Assembly: GCF_002093625.1 (NCBI RefSeq)
Contig: NZ_MRWD01000006.1
Coordinates: 1-64,000 of the forward strand
DNA: 64,000 nucleotides
Direction: 5' to 3'
Source: Rouxiella silvae
GTDB taxonomy: Bacteria > Pseudomonadota > Gammaproteobacteria > Enterobacterales > Enterobacteriaceae
How positions within the stretch are numbered: position 1 is the stretch's first letter; each line of letters begins with the position of its first letter. Below the pieces are notes generated by a model. It ran no database searches and was not told where the DNA came from. It saw only the letters and a program-made list of their open reading frames with translations. Position numbers and translations under genes: made by a program. Positions 35,069-45,199 of the stretch are shown here, one piece after another.

Positions 35069-36378
35069 GCTTGCTCCCCTTTTGCTGGATTACGACGCTC
35101 GGCGATAAGCGCAATCAAAAAAACTGCCCCGACCAAATCAAAAAAACCCATCGCGATAAACAGCGGATTAAAACCAACGGTGTCGGCTACTGCGCCGATC
35201 AGCAGAGAAAATAGAAAGCTTGCGATCCATGCAGACGATCCGCGCATACCGTTCACCGTCGCCACCTGACTTTTATCAAAAGACTCCACCACGAGGGCGC
35301 TCAACATGCAGGAGATCACCTGATGCCCAAATCCGCCAATCGAAATAAGCCCAATGGCTAGATACGGGTCCTTAGTCATCGCCACAAAAGCCAGTGATAC
35401 CATCATAAAAGCGCCGGTTACCGAACTGGCAACCACCGAGTTAACTCGCGTGCATTTGAACCATTTACGGTAAAGCGCGGTGAGATATCCGCTGGCTACG
35501 CTACCGATATCGGCGGCAAGAAACGGCAACCAGGCGAACATGGCAATGTGTTTGAGGTCCATGCCTCGCTCATTGGCGAGGTACAGCGGAACCCAAAAGC
35601 TGAACACCGCCCAGGCAGGCTCAGCCAGAAATGCCGGTATGGCGATGCCGTAAAACTTTTTGTTTTTTGCTACGATTTTCAATGAGGCAATAAACGGTAA
35701 ACGCGTTTGCTGCGGTTCGTTATCCTGGCGAATCAGGGCGAGTTCTTCTTTGCTCAAATTAGGATGGCTTTCAGGCGCATGATAAAAACGCCACCAAAGC
35801 ACCACCCACAGCAGTGACAAAAATCCGCAGAAGAGGAATGCTCCGCGCCAGCCGAATGAGAGATGGGCAACGATAACGATTGGCGGTGCCAGCATGGCAC
35901 CAATTGAGAAGCCGACCCCCGCCCAACCCGCGGCCACCGGTCTCTCCTTACGAGGAAACCAGTCGGAAATAGCTTTAGCATTGGCGGGCGTTGCGGCGGC
36001 CTCAGCGCTGCCCATAAAAAAACGTAAAACCGCCAGCTGTATCCAGCTTCCTACCCCAGCGTGCATCATGCACACCACCGCCCACACGGCGGCGAAAATC
36101 ATAAAACCCAGTTTCAAACCGATAACGTCAATCACCCAGCCGCACAGCGGTTGAAAAAGGGTGTAGGCCAGTTGAAACGCCGCAACCACCCAAGAATAGT
36201 GCTCGGTGCTCATACTGAGGCTAGTTTTTAACTCCGGTGCCAGTAATCCAAGTGAATTACGAGTGATGTAGTTAACGGTGACCCCAAGCAGAAAAAGTGC
36301 CAGCATCCACCAGCGTAAGGCTTTGAATTTTCTTCGCGCAACAACGGCCGTCGACGCGGTATTAATTTGAATTGTCAT
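35065..36378 (-). CDS. MFS sugar/sugar-acid transporter (ACS family)
   Basis: A major-facilitator protein of about 437 residues with 12 predicted helices, resembling the anion:cation symporter group (ExuT/GudP-like). Typical segments are YITRNSLGLLAPEL in helix 1 and NAKAISDWFPRKERPVAAG before helix 5. The ATG at 36378 is preferred to one at 36399 because GGGAG lies 7 bases upstream. It is coupled to the GH31 gene and divergent from a LacI-type gene, forming a small inducible sugar locus. A glucosiduronate or other alpha-glycoside is a reasonable but unproven substrate. Confidence 0.88.
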   Translation of the reverse strand: MTIQINTASTAVVARRKFKALRWWMLALFLLGVTVNYITRNSLGLLAPELKTSLSMSTEHYSWVVAAFQLAYTLFQPLCGWVIDVIGLKLGFMIFAAVWAVVCMMHAGVGSWIQLAVLRFFMGSAEAAATPANAKAISDWFPRKERPVAAGWAGVGFSIGAMLAPPIVIVAHLSFGWRGAFLFCGFLSLLWVVLWWRFYHAPESHPNLSKEELALIRQDNEPQQTRLPFIASLKIVAKNKKFYGIAIPAFLAEPAWAVFSFWVPLYLANERGMDLKHIAMFAWLPFLAADIGSVASGYLTALYRKWFKCTRVNSVVASSVTGAFMMVSLAFVAMTKDPYLAIGLISIGGFGHQVISCMLSALVVESFDKSQVATVNGMRGSSAWIASFLFSLLIGAVADTVGFNPLFIAMGFFDLVGAVFLIALIAERRNPAKGEQA

Positions 36379-36463
36379 GCCTGTGCTCCCATCCGTCATT
36401 CAGTGTGCAGATGATGTTTATGTAAGGTACTCCAGAAGAGTAAGCAGGCCGATTTGTGAGCGA

Positions 36464-36500
36464 AACGTGATTTTTTGCAAAAGCTTTCACGTTATAACGT
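36464..36500. promoter_or_regulatory. Candidate LacI-type operator region
   Basis: A perfect 12-bp palindrome ACGTTATAACGT (36489-36500) overlaps the right arm of a wider inverted repeat AACGTGA (36464-36470)/TCACGTT (36487-36493). AAAGCTTT at 36480-36487 lies between. All sit between the divergent MFS and LacI genes. Assignment as operator is inference from position and symmetry. Confidence 0.45.
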
Positions 36501-36592
36501 TGTTAACGAAGGAACACCGCTTTAGCGCCTATCTACTGGGCTTCGACCGTGATGAAAAATTTTGCACGATTGAATTTGAAGGAGATCACAGT

Positions 36593-37672
36593 TTGAAAGG
36601 AAAGTTGAATATCCAGCAGATTGCTGACCAAACGGGCCTCTCAATCAGCACTGTTTCTCGCGTTTTGGCCGGAAAAAGTAATACCAGCATTCAGGCCAGA
36701 CAGCGGGTGTTGACGTGTGCCAAATCGCAGGGAACGCTTAGCGGTCTGTCGACAGGCAGACTGATGCTCAACAATATTGTTTTGTTTGCGCCTGCTCGCG
36801 CATTCGACGTCCGCAGCGATATTTTTTACTACAAGCTTATTCAGGGCATTCTCGCCGCCACCGCTCAGCACGAAGTGCGGGTACGTTACTATGCGATGGA
36901 GGAAGAGAACGCCGATGCGGCGCTGTTTATGGCAAAAATTTCCGATCCTTTGACCGATGCGGTGCTGCTGGTCGGCATTGACGATGCGCACATTCATCAA
37001 CTTGCCGCCGACGTCGGTAAACCCTGCGTGCTGGTGAACTGTCAGGATCGCCTGATGCGCCATGACAGCGTCTCGCCGGATCATCAAAGTATGGGTGACT
37101 TCGCCTGTGACTACCTATTTTCTCAAGGGCATCAGCATATTGTTACATTACAGTGCCTGCGGCGGCAGACGATGGAGCTGCGTCTCAATGGCATTAAAAA
37201 TGCGTTTACCCGCAATCATCAAACTTTTCGCGATAGCCAGCACTTACTGAGCACCTCGGGATTTGGTGCCCAAGAGGCGGAACAAACGCTGCTCGACTAC
37301 TTTGATAGGTTGGCACCCGACGCCGCCCTGCCCAGTGCGATTCTGGCTGGCGGTGATTTTATGGCGGCAGGTGCGGTGGCGGCGTTGAGAAAACGCGGTT
37401 TATCCGTGCCGAGAGATCTCAGCGTAATGAGCACCGACGGTTTTAATCTGGCTGAAATTCACGATGTCTCGTTAACGGCGGTAAAGGTTCCTCGTGACGA
37501 AATTGGCACCGAGGCGATAGCGCTGCTTCAGCGCCGTATTTTTCGCCCCGACGCACCTTTCACCACGCAGCTATTACAGGGGAAGCTGGTGGTTCGCGAA
37601 TCAGTAAGAAAAGCCGGTGCGCGACCGGTCGCCCTGCGCCAGCATCAGCTTTATGATCCACAGAGTTTATGA
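36593..37672 (+). CDS. LacI-family transcriptional regulator (TTG start)
   Basis: A regulator of about 359 residues. The LacI HTH begins at once (LNIQQIADQTGLSISTVSRVLAG, with the hinge/recognition helix SISTVSRVL about residues 15-23) and a periplasmic-binding-like effector domain follows. The frame is open from 36377, which would add 72 unrelated residues. The TTG at 36593 is chosen because AAGGAG lies 8 bases upstream and LacI proteins start just before this HTH. It is divergent from MFS-GH31 and likely represses that pair until the sugar is present. It could also regulate itself. Confidence 0.87.
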   Translation: MKGKLNIQQIADQTGLSISTVSRVLAGKSNTSIQARQRVLTCAKSQGTLSGLSTGRLMLNNIVLFAPARAFDVRSDIFYYKLIQGILAATAQHEVRVRYYAMEEENADAALFMAKISDPLTDAVLLVGIDDAHIHQLAADVGKPCVLVNCQDRLMRHDSVSPDHQSMGDFACDYLFSQGHQHIVTLQCLRRQTMELRLNGIKNAFTRNHQTFRDSQHLLSTSGFGAQEAEQTLLDYFDRLAPDAALPSAILAGGDFMAAGAVAALRKRGLSVPRDLSVMSTDGFNLAEIHDVSLTAVKVPRDEIGTEAIALLQRRIFRPDAPFTTQLLQGKLVVRESVRKAGARPVALRQHQLYDPQSL

Positions 37673-37683
37673 CGATGCGGCAA

Positions 37684-37712
37684 TAAAAAGGCTCCCCTAA
37701 AAGAGGGAGCCT
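37684..37712 (-). terminator. katE terminator
   Basis: Read on the minus strand, stem AGGCTCCC/GGGAGCCT (8 bp, 8-base loop) is followed by five T. It lies 34 bases after the katE stop. It can also form on the plus strand after the LacI gene, without a T-tract. Confidence 0.88.
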
Positions 37713-37745
37713 GTAGATAGCGTATGCAATTACGCGCAATGCGGG

Positions 37746-39971
37746 TTAAGCCGGAACTTCCTGTGCCGCCGCCTCACGTGACCACACACGATGTTTCTTC
37801 AGCGCGGTAACAAACTTTTCGGCGACCTTTTTCGCATCGTCATCAACCAACACACCTTCGTCCGGTTTAGGCAGCGGCAGCGCCTGATACAGTTTTAGCG
37901 CCTCGCCCTGCAGCCCAATGGCTTTAAGATGCTTAAACGCCTGCAGAAGATAGTTTTTTGCATTACCGTTTTTAAGCAATGCCTCAATGCTCTCTTTGCC
38001 GGTCACTACGATCACACCGTCTACCAACACCGACGGGTTGCCTTCAATCGTTCCGTCGGCATTCACTTCTTTACCCTGCAGGGTTTTAATTTTTCCCAGA
38101 CGCGGGGCGAAAATTTTGGTGTGGATACCCAGCCCGTTAAGCTCAGCGGTGATTTTTGCAACCGACTCACCACAGACGCCGTCGGCCACCAACAATGCAA
38201 CCTGTCGAGACTTGACTGGATGCTCTTTTTCGCCGTACAGACTCAGCGCCGCATCTTTTTTCAGCCCGTTTACGTCTTTGGGGATCGGATGTGCAAGCTG
38301 TTCTTTAGTCAGAGCAAGCCCGACGTTTTCCGCGACGCGAGCGGCAAGCTGGTGGTCAATATAAGTCAACTGATCCACTACACGTTCGCGGATCCACGGA
38401 CGCACCACCTTACCGAGTTCAAAGCTGAAACCGCCCACAATGTGATCCTGCTCGGTTTTAGTCTGGCTGAGCCAAAACAGTCGAGGCTGCGAATAGTAAT
38501 CGTTGAACGATTCACTCCTGACGCGCACCTTTTCTCCACTCAGCGGCTGAGCATGCGTCGAGAATCCCCCGTCTTTTTTGGCCGGTGGCGTTTCGCGAGG
38601 CCAGTTATTATTGATTGAATTAGGCTCATAGTTGGCCTTGCCCGAAATGCCCATCCGGTGCATGCCGTCTCGTTGATGATTATGGAACGGGCAAACCGGC
38701 TTGTTGATCGGGATTTCGTGGAAATTCGGGCCACCGAGTCGGCTGATTTGCGTGTCCAGATACGAAAATAGCCGCCCTTGCAGCAAGGGGTCATCCGAGA
38801 AGTCCAACCCCGGCACAATATTTCCGGGACAGAACGCCACCTGCTCCGTCTCACTGAAATAGTTGTCGGGATTACGATCCAGCACCATTTTGCCGACGAT
38901 TTGGACCGGCACCAGGGACTCCGGTATCAGTTTGGTCGGGTCAAGAATGTCAAAATCATACTTGTGCTCGTCCTCTTCGGGAATAATTTGCAGCCCCAGC
39001 TCATACTCAGGATAGTCGCCCGCCTCAATAGATTCCCATAGTTCACGACGATGGAAATCCGGGTCTCTGCCGGTCAGCACCTGTGCTTCATCCCAAATTA
39101 ACGACGCGGCACCGCAGGTTGGTTTCCAATGAAATCTGACAAAATGGCTTTTTCCCTCGGCGTTTATCAGTTTGTAACTGTGGATCCCAAATCCTTCCAT
39201 CATGCGATAGCTGCGAGGAATGCCCCTGTCGGACATCGCCCACATCACGTTGTGCATCGTTTCTGGCTGCAGTGATACATAGTCCCAGAAGGTGTCGTGT
39301 GCGCTTTGCCCCTGTGGGATTTCATTATGCGGCTCAGGTTTTACGGCATGAACGAAATCGGGAAATTTAATGGCATCTTGAATAAAGAAGATTGGCGTGT
39401 TGTTGCCGACCAAATCAAAGTTACCTTCCTGGGTGTAAAACTTGGTGGCGAACCCGCGAATATCCCTCACAGAGTCGGCGGAGCCTCGTGAACCCTGCAC
39501 GGTAGAAAAACGGACAAATACCGGCGTATCAAGACCCGGATCGACCAGGAAACCGGCCTTCGTTAGCGCTTGCTGAGATTTATAGACCTGAAAATAACCG
39601 TGCGCTGCGGCACCGCGCGCGTGAACAATCCTCTCGGGAATGCGCTCATGGTCAAAGTGGGTAATCTTTTCACGGAGAATAAAATCTTCAAGCAGCGTGG
39701 ATCCACGGACGCCGGCTTTTAATGAATTTTGGTTATCCGCGATTTTCACACCCTGATCGGTGCGCAATGCCTGATTCTCAGGGTCCTCGCGATAGGCATC
39801 GAGCTGCTCAAGCTTGGTATTGGTGACCGAGGGATTCTTATCGCTGCCCGCCGCCGTGGGCTCCGCCCCTGGAGGACTGACACTTTTTTGCGGCTTAATG
39901 GGCGCACCTTGCGGCGCGGTATCATCAAGATGTGGCTTAGCGGACTCTGATTTATCTTTTTTTACTGACAT
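37746..39971 (-). CDS. katE: Catalase HPII, large-subunit monofunctional catalase
   Basis: 741 residues, close to the 753 of E. coli KatE. The distal His is in [12 protein letters not shown] (about residue 116), the Asn in [10 protein letters not shown], and the proximal Tyr in [17 protein letters not shown] (about 403). The C-terminal flavodoxin/DJ-1-like domain (about 590-741, [13 protein letters not shown]) marks the large-subunit clade. It removes hydrogen peroxide, in E. coli mainly in stationary phase under RpoS. AAGGAG precedes the ATG. It sits in a block between xseA and der, not at its E. coli locus. Confidence 0.96.
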   Translation of the reverse strand: MSVKKDKSESAKPHLDDTAPQGAPIKPQKSVSPPGAEPTAAGSDKNPSVTNTKLEQLDAYREDPENQALRTDQGVKIADNQNSLKAGVRGSTLLEDFILREKITHFDHERIPERIVHARGAAAHGYFQVYKSQQALTKAGFLVDPGLDTPVFVRFSTVQGSRGSADSVRDIRGFATKFYTQEGNFDLVGNNTPIFFIQDAIKFPDFVHAVKPEPHNEIPQGQSAHDTFWDYVSLQPETMHNVMWAMSDRGIPRSYRMMEGFGIHSYKLINAEGKSHFVRFHWKPTCGAASLIWDEAQVLTGRDPDFHRRELWESIEAGDYPEYELGLQIIPEEDEHKYDFDILDPTKLIPESLVPVQIVGKMVLDRNPDNYFSETEQVAFCPGNIVPGLDFSDDPLLQGRLFSYLDTQISRLGGPNFHEIPINKPVCPFHNHQRDGMHRMGISGKANYEPNSINNNWPRETPPAKKDGGFSTHAQPLSGEKVRVRSESFNDYYSQPRLFWLSQTKTEQDHIVGGFSFELGKVVRPWIRERVVDQLTYIDHQLAARVAENVGLALTKEQLAHPIPKDVNGLKKDAALSLYGEKEHPVKSRQVALLVADGVCGESVAKITAELNGLGIHTKIFAPRLGKIKTLQGKEVNADGTIEGNPSVLVDGVIVVTGKESIEALLKNGNAKNYLLQAFKHLKAIGLQGEALKLYQALPLPKPDEGVLVDDDAKKVAEKFVTALKKHRVWSREAAAQEVPA

Positions 39972-40121
39972 TAATGACTCTCCTTGAAAGACTTACTAAA
40001 AACAGGGGTACTGAAAAATTATAGTCCCTGTGACAGTGCGCGCTTTTCGGTGAAGGCTGGAGAGAGGGAAAGTGAGGGGTAACTTCAGGGCAAGCCGTTG
40101 CCTTGGCTCAAAAAAAGAATA

Positions 40122-40175
40122 AAAAAAACTGCATCTTAATATTTCAGACCCGAGTCTAAAACGTAAGATGCAGTT
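40122..40175 (-). terminator. Terminator after der
   Basis: A 12-bp perfect stem AACTGCATCTTA/TAAGATGCAGTT encloses a loop that contains a second small stem (AGAC/GTCT). On the minus strand it is followed by a run of eight T. It ends the der transcript 26 bases after its stop. Confidence 0.93.
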
Positions 40176-40201
40176 GTGCAGCGTGTGCCTAATCTGACTA
40201 A

Positions 40202-41686
40202 TTATTTCTTTTTCAGATGCGACATCAAACGCTTACGCTTACGCATTTGGTTAGGTGTCAGTGGGTTACGCTTGCCTTCAAACGGATTCTCACCCTCTTT
40301 GAACTGAATACGTATGGGTGTACCCATGATTTCTAATGAACGACGGAAGTAGTTCATCAAATAACGCTTGTACGAGTCGGCTAGGTCTTTCACCTGATTA
40401 CCGTGGATAACAACGATTGGCGGGTTATACCCCCCGGCGTGCGCGTATTTCAGCTTAACGCGACGGCCGTTAACCAGCGGTGGCTGGTGGTCGTCAGCGG
40501 CCATCTGCATGATACGTGTCAGCAAAGAGGTGCTTACGCGCTTGGTGGCACAGTTATAGGCTTCGTTAACGGACTCAAACAGATTACCTACGCCACTGCC
40601 GTGCAGCGCGGAGATAAAGTGTATGCGTGCGAAATCGATAAAGCCGAGACGCAGGTCAAGGGTGTCTTTCACCTGGTCGCGAACTTCTTGAGTCAGTCCA
40701 TCCCACTTGTTCACCACGATAACCAATGAGCGGCCGCTGTTGAGGATAAAGCCGAGCAGGGACAAATCCTGATCCGAAATGCCTTCGTGCGCGTCGATAA
40801 CCAACATCACCACGTTGGCATCTTCGATCGCCTGCAAAGTTTTGATAACCGAGAATTTCTCAACGGTTTCAGTCACTTTACCGCGTTTACGCACACCCGC
40901 GGTGTCGATAAGCACGTATTCACGCTCGTCACGCACCATCGGAATATAAATGCTGTCGCGGGTGGTTCCCGGCATGTCATAAACGACCACACGGTCTTCG
41001 CCGAGGATACGGTTGGTAAGCGTTGACTTACCTACGTTAGGACGCCCAACGATAGCTAGCTTGATGGGCAAGGTGGTCGGATCGAAATCGTCTTCCACGT
41101 CTGCCGGAATTTCGTCGCCGTTTTCACCCAGCTGTTCTGCCCAATAGGCCGCATTGGCCTCTTCTTCAGTCAGTTCAGCTTCTTCAGGCTTTTCACCCAC
41201 AAACGGGATCAGTACGTGTTCGATAAGCTGGTTAACACCGCGACCGTGCGAGGCAGCGATAGCATAAACTTCGCCCAGTCCCAGTGAGTAGAAATCAGCC
41301 GTTGCGCTGTCTGGGTCAAGGCCGTCGGTTTTATTTGCCACCAGGAAAGTGGCTTTTTCACGGCTGCGCAGGTGCTGAGCAATGCCCTGATCGGCAGGCA
41401 TTACGCCCGCGCGAGCATCAACCATAAACAGCACGATATCTGCTTCTTCGATAGCCAGCAGTGACTGACCCGCCATACGGGTTTCAACGCCGTCTTCGGT
41501 CCCGTCGATACCACCGGTATCAACGATGATAAATTCGTTACCCTCGATCTCGGCACGACCATACTTGCGGTCACGCGTTAGCCCGGGGAAATCCGCCACC
41601 AACGCATCTCGCGTCTTGGTCAAACGGTTAAATAAGGTGGATTTACCCACATTCGGGCGCCCAACAAGCGCGACGACAGGTATCAT
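40202..41686 (-). CDS. der: Ribosome biogenesis GTPase Der (EngA)
   Basis: 494 residues, E. coli length 490. Two tandem G domains each show GRPNVGKST (about residues 8-16 and 216-224), DxxG (DTGGID, DTAGVR) and NKxD (NKTDG, NKWDG). A C-terminal KH-like domain ends in a basic tail ([13 protein letters not shown]). It is essential for 50S subunit maturation. It lies downstream of bamB but is separated from it by 262 bases and a hairpin, so it may have its own promoter. Confidence 0.98.
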   Translation of the reverse strand: MIPVVALVGRPNVGKSTLFNRLTKTRDALVADFPGLTRDRKYGRAEIEGNEFIIVDTGGIDGTEDGVETRMAGQSLLAIEEADIVLFMVDARAGVMPADQGIAQHLRSREKATFLVANKTDGLDPDSATADFYSLGLGEVYAIAASHGRGVNQLIEHVLIPFVGEKPEEAELTEEEANAAYWAEQLGENGDEIPADVEDDFDPTTLPIKLAIVGRPNVGKSTLTNRILGEDRVVVYDMPGTTRDSIYIPMVRDEREYVLIDTAGVRKRGKVTETVEKFSVIKTLQAIEDANVVMLVIDAHEGISDQDLSLLGFILNSGRSLVIVVNKWDGLTQEVRDQVKDTLDLRLGFIDFARIHFISALHGSGVGNLFESVNEAYNCATKRVSTSLLTRIMQMAADDHQPPLVNGRRVKLKYAHAGGYNPPIVVIHGNQVKDLADSYKRYLMNYFRRSLEIMGTPIRIQFKEGENPFEGKRNPLTPNQMRKRKRLMSHLKKK

Positions 41687-41826
41687 TTTTGAAGCCTCAT
41701 TTTTTTATAGCCAATAAACATGCCCAACCCAAGGGGTTCGAACATCAAATCGCTATAATGCAAATCATTAAAATTCAATTTCTTACAACAGAAAAGGAGA
41801 ACCATTTTTGCTGTTTTTAGAATACG

Positions 41827-41857
41827 AAACGGCCCCTGAGCAATTCAGGAGCCGTTT
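41827..41857 (-). terminator. Hairpin between bamB and der
   Basis: A 13-bp stem with one mismatch (AAACGGCCCCTGA/TCAGGAGCCGTTT) and a 5-base loop, about 90 bases after the bamB stop. The T-tract is short on both strands, so it may only partly terminate. Confidence 0.65.
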
Positions 41858-41948
41858 AATGGCGCAGCTATTATACCTATGATGCAGATATATACCCAAG
41901 TAATTGACACTGAAGCCAACGCAGCGACAGCGTCAACAACGTCGAGTA

Positions 41949-43130
41949 TTAGCGTTTAAAGGAATAAACCTCTCCACCTTTGGCTTGCACAACCAGCTTG
42001 TCGCTTGCCACAACCGGCGCACTCAACAGGCCTGAGCTGTCCACTTTCTGCTGGGCAACAAAGCGGCCATCATTAGTGTTCAACCAGTGCAGGTAACCTT
42101 CCGCATCGCCGACCACAATAAAGCCGTTATACAGAACTGGCGCGGTCAGATTACGGTGAAGCAGTTCGCTTTGTGTCCATATGGTCACACCGCCCTGAGT
42201 ATTGAGGGCCATAACGCGGTCATTCTGGTCAACCATATAAATACGGTCGCCTTCAACGATAATGTTATTTACCGATCCGACTTCACGTTTCCACATAATT
42301 TGGCCTGAACGCAGATCCATTGCCACCAGATTACCGTTGTAAGCCACGGTGTAAATCACACCGTTAACGATAACTGGCGTGGTATCAACGTCACTCAAAC
42401 GGTCGATTTCAGTCGCACCGCTTGGCTCAGAAATACGCTGCTGCCAAATCATCTGGCCTTCTTTCATCAGCACGGCGCTCACACGACCGTTGTCTCCGCC
42501 CACAATCGCCGCGCCAAAGGCTACAGCTGGAGCAGATTCACCGCGCAGAGAAAGCGTAGGCATATCAAGATTGGCGCTCCAGGCAATGCTGCCGTCTTTC
42601 TGATTCAACGCCTGTAGAATACCGTTGCTGGTGTGAATCAATACCAGACCGTCGCTGATGACCGGACGGGAGATAGCTTCACCCGCCACTTTAGACTGCC
42701 AGGCCACGGTGCCGTCTGCGGTGTTCAGTGAGTAAACGATCGCTTTTTCGCTACCGATATACAGGTTTGCACCGTCAACGGTTACGCCGCCGGAAAGCTG
42801 GGCAGAGATATTACTGGAGAAGAAGCCCGGATTTTCAGACAGGTTCACTTTCCATTTTTCTTTACCATTGTCAGCATCAAGCGCCTTCACGATACCAAAG
42901 CGGTCAGCAGCGTAAATCGTGTTGTCTTTCCAGGCCGGATGCAGGTGAGAATAATACGCGCCTACGCCGTCGCCTACGGAAGTGCTCCACACTTCAGTTG
43001 GCGTGAACTGATTTTCAACCTTTGGCAGCGGAGACATTTTTACCACGTCTTCTTCGCCGCTGAACCAGGAACAGCCGCTCAGCAGGGCAACAGAGACTAC
43101 GCCCACCAAGAGTGTTTTACGCAATTGCAT
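41949..43130 (-). CDS. bamB: Outer-membrane assembly lipoprotein BamB
   Basis: 393 residues, E. coli 392. The lipobox LLSGC ends at about residue 20. The mature protein is an eight-bladed PQQ-like beta-propeller with recurring WK/WQ..L..DG repeats (for example ALDADNGKEKWKV, SLNTADGTVAWQS, ALNQKDGSIAWSA). It binds BamA POTRA domains and helps insert outer-membrane barrels. It follows yfgM after 11 bases. Confidence 0.98.
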   Translation of the reverse strand: MQLRKTLLVGVVSVALLSGCSWFSGEEDVVKMSPLPKVENQFTPTEVWSTSVGDGVGAYYSHLHPAWKDNTIYAADRFGIVKALDADNGKEKWKVNLSENPGFFSSNISAQLSGGVTVDGANLYIGSEKAIVYSLNTADGTVAWQSKVAGEAISRPVISDGLVLIHTSNGILQALNQKDGSIAWSANLDMPTLSLRGESAPAVAFGAAIVGGDNGRVSAVLMKEGQMIWQQRISEPSGATEIDRLSDVDTTPVIVNGVIYTVAYNGNLVAMDLRSGQIMWKREVGSVNNIIVEGDRIYMVDQNDRVMALNTQGGVTIWTQSELLHRNLTAPVLYNGFIVVGDAEGYLHWLNTNDGRFVAQQKVDSSGLLSAPVVASDKLVVQAKGGEVYSFKR

Positions 43131-43141
43131 CGGGGTTCCCC

Positions 43142-43762
43142 TTAGCTGGATAAATTATTCAATTTCATACGCAGCATGGTTTGCAGCGTTTGAGATGGCT
43201 TGGAATCAAGGCCTTTACTGTATGCATCCCTGGCACCTTTGGCGTCGCCCTTCGCGAGAAGAACGTCACCACGGACCTCTTGTTGCATCGCCATCCAGCC
43301 GTCGCCCTTAACGTTGTCGAGGGTTTTCAGCGCGTCGTCCAACTTGTTTTCCTGCAGTTGAACGCGTGCGAGACGGTAATTAACCAGTGATAATAAGTTT
43401 TCGTCTTTAGAAAGCTGGGTCGCCTGCGTCAGTTGTTTTTCAGCATTCGCAAAATCCTTGGCCTGAACAAAATGGTCGGCCAACTGCAGCGCAGCAAAAA
43501 CGCCATAGCTGTTGCTGTTGCTCTGGGCAAACTTCTCTAAATTGGCAACGCCTTCGGCTTTATTATCCGTCAATGCGGTGGATACCTGCTGGTATGAAGC
43601 AGAGGCTTCCGTTAAAGCAGTGTTCTGATGAACCTGCCAATAACGCCATCCACCTAAAGCAGCAATACCCAGCACGACGCCAATTGCCAGCGCTTTACCA
43701 TTCTCGGTAAAGAAGCGGCGGACGGCATCAACCTGTTCGTTTTCAGTGGTATAGACTTCCAC
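43142..43762 (-). CDS. yfgM: Inner-membrane ancillary SecYEG translocon protein YfgM
   Basis: 206 residues, the same size as E. coli YfgM. A short cytoplasmic N-terminus, one membrane helix (ALAIGVVLGIAALGGWRYW, about residues 24-42) and a periplasmic TPR domain are visible. In E. coli it works with PpiD at the Sec translocon. It lies between hisS (13 bases) and bamB (11 bases) as in E. coli. Confidence 0.96.
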   Translation of the reverse strand: MEVYTTENEQVDAVRRFFTENGKALAIGVVLGIAALGGWRYWQVHQNTALTEASASYQQVSTALTDNKAEGVANLEKFAQSNSNSYGVFAALQLADHFVQAKDFANAEKQLTQATQLSKDENLLSLVNYRLARVQLQENKLDDALKTLDNVKGDGWMAMQQEVRGDVLLAKGDAKGARDAYSKGLDSKPSQTLQTMLRMKLNNLSS

Positions 43763-43775
43763 GTGGTCCTTCTCC

Positions 43776-45050
43776 TTAACCTAACATCGAGGCCAGACGC
43801 ACAGCCAATTCGCTCTGCGCCAGCGTTTCTTGCTCACCACTTTGCAGATTCTTGATGACTACCTGCTGAGCCGCGACTTCGTCCTCACCTAATACCAGGG
43901 CGATACGCGCCCCCCATTTGTCGGCACGGGCAAACTGTTTTTTAAAGTTGCCACCGCCGTAGTTAGTCATCACTTTTAGCTCAGGTAGCGCGTCACGCAG
44001 CGTTTCAGCCAGTTGCATCGCCGCACCCTGCGTACCTGTACCAGATGAAATGACGTAAGCATCTACCGTAGCTGGCGCTTTGAAATCGGGATTCACGGCC
44101 TGAACCAGCAGAACCAGACGCTCAAGACCCATCGCAAAACCCACGGCAGGAGTCGCACGTCCACCCAGCTGTTCGACTAAACCGTCATAACGACCCCCAC
44201 CGCAAACTGTACCCTGCGCGCCGAGGCTGGTCGTTACCCATTCGAATACGGTGCGGTTGTAGTAGTCCAAACCGCGCACAAGACGCTGATTAACCGTATA
44301 TGGGATACCTGCAAGGCTTAAAAGTTCACACAGACCTGCAAAGTGTTCGCGAGATTCGTCATCGAGGTAATCAGCCAGCGCAGGCGCGCCGTTCAACAGC
44401 TCTTGAACCTCTGGACTTTTAGAGTCCAGAACGCGCAGCGGGTTGGTATACATGCGGCGTTTGGAGTCTTCGTCAAGCTTCTCGATGTGTTGCTCAAGGA
44501 AGGCAACCAGCGCATCGCGATAGTTCTTGCGCGCATCGAGAGAACCAATAGAGTTAAGCTCAAGTGACACGTGCTCGGCGATGCCCAGCTCACGCCACCA
44601 GCGGGCTGTCATCATGATAAGCTCGGCGTCAATATCAGGCCCTTGCAGACCAAATACTTCTACACCCAGCTGATTGAATTGACGATAGCGACCCTTCTGC
44701 GGGCGCTCGTAACGGAACATTGGCCCGATGTACCACAAACGCTGTTCCTGATTGTACAGCAGACCATGCTCGATGCCGGCGCGCACGCAGCCAGCGGTCC
44801 CTTCAGGACGCAGAGTCAGGCTCTCGCCGTTGCGGTCCTCAAAGGAGTACATTTCTTTTTCAACGACGTCGGTAACTTCACCAATCGCACGTTTAAATAA
44901 CGGGGTCTGCTCTACAATCGGCATACGGATTTCACTGAAACCGTAGGTGCCGAGAACGCGTTTGAGCGTGCCTTCAATGCGCTGCCAGAGTGCAGTGTCT
45001 GCAGGCAGATAATCGTTCATGCCGCGAATGGCCTGGAGGTTCTTTGCCAC
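43776..45050 (-). CDS. hisS: Histidyl-tRNA synthetase
   Basis: 424 residues as in E. coli. It is a class II synthetase with motif 2 around [19 protein letters not shown] (about residues 107-125), the histidine A loop [12 protein letters not shown] (about 259-270) and GGGRYDGL, plus the C-terminal anticodon-binding domain. It charges tRNA-His. It is 149 bases downstream of ispG. Confidence 0.98.
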   Translation of the reverse strand: MAKNLQAIRGMNDYLPADTALWQRIEGTLKRVLGTYGFSEIRMPIVEQTPLFKRAIGEVTDVVEKEMYSFEDRNGESLTLRPEGTAGCVRAGIEHGLLYNQEQRLWYIGPMFRYERPQKGRYRQFNQLGVEVFGLQGPDIDAELIMMTARWWRELGIAEHVSLELNSIGSLDARKNYRDALVAFLEQHIEKLDEDSKRRMYTNPLRVLDSKSPEVQELLNGAPALADYLDDESREHFAGLCELLSLAGIPYTVNQRLVRGLDYYNRTVFEWVTTSLGAQGTVCGGGRYDGLVEQLGGRATPAVGFAMGLERLVLLVQAVNPDFKAPATVDAYVISSGTGTQGAAMQLAETLRDALPELKVMTNYGGGNFKKQFARADKWGARIALVLGEDEVAAQQVVIKNLQSGEQETLAQSELAVRLASMLG

Positions 45051-45199
45051 GTCAGTTCTCTATATTTTTTATAAAAATGAACCCGATTATAGGTGTTTTC
45101 TATCCTGAGGTTCAATGCGGATAGGTCAACACTTCATATCGGGTTCAGTTTAATTCGGCCCAAAGGGCAGGCGCGCCGCAATTGCAGCGCGAGCTCAGG

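Noticed and set aside
36377-36592. 72-codon upstream extension of the LacI-family gene
   Set aside because: The extra residues match no LacI domain and overlap the divergent MFS start; the TTG at 36593 has an AAGGAG site and begins at the HTH.
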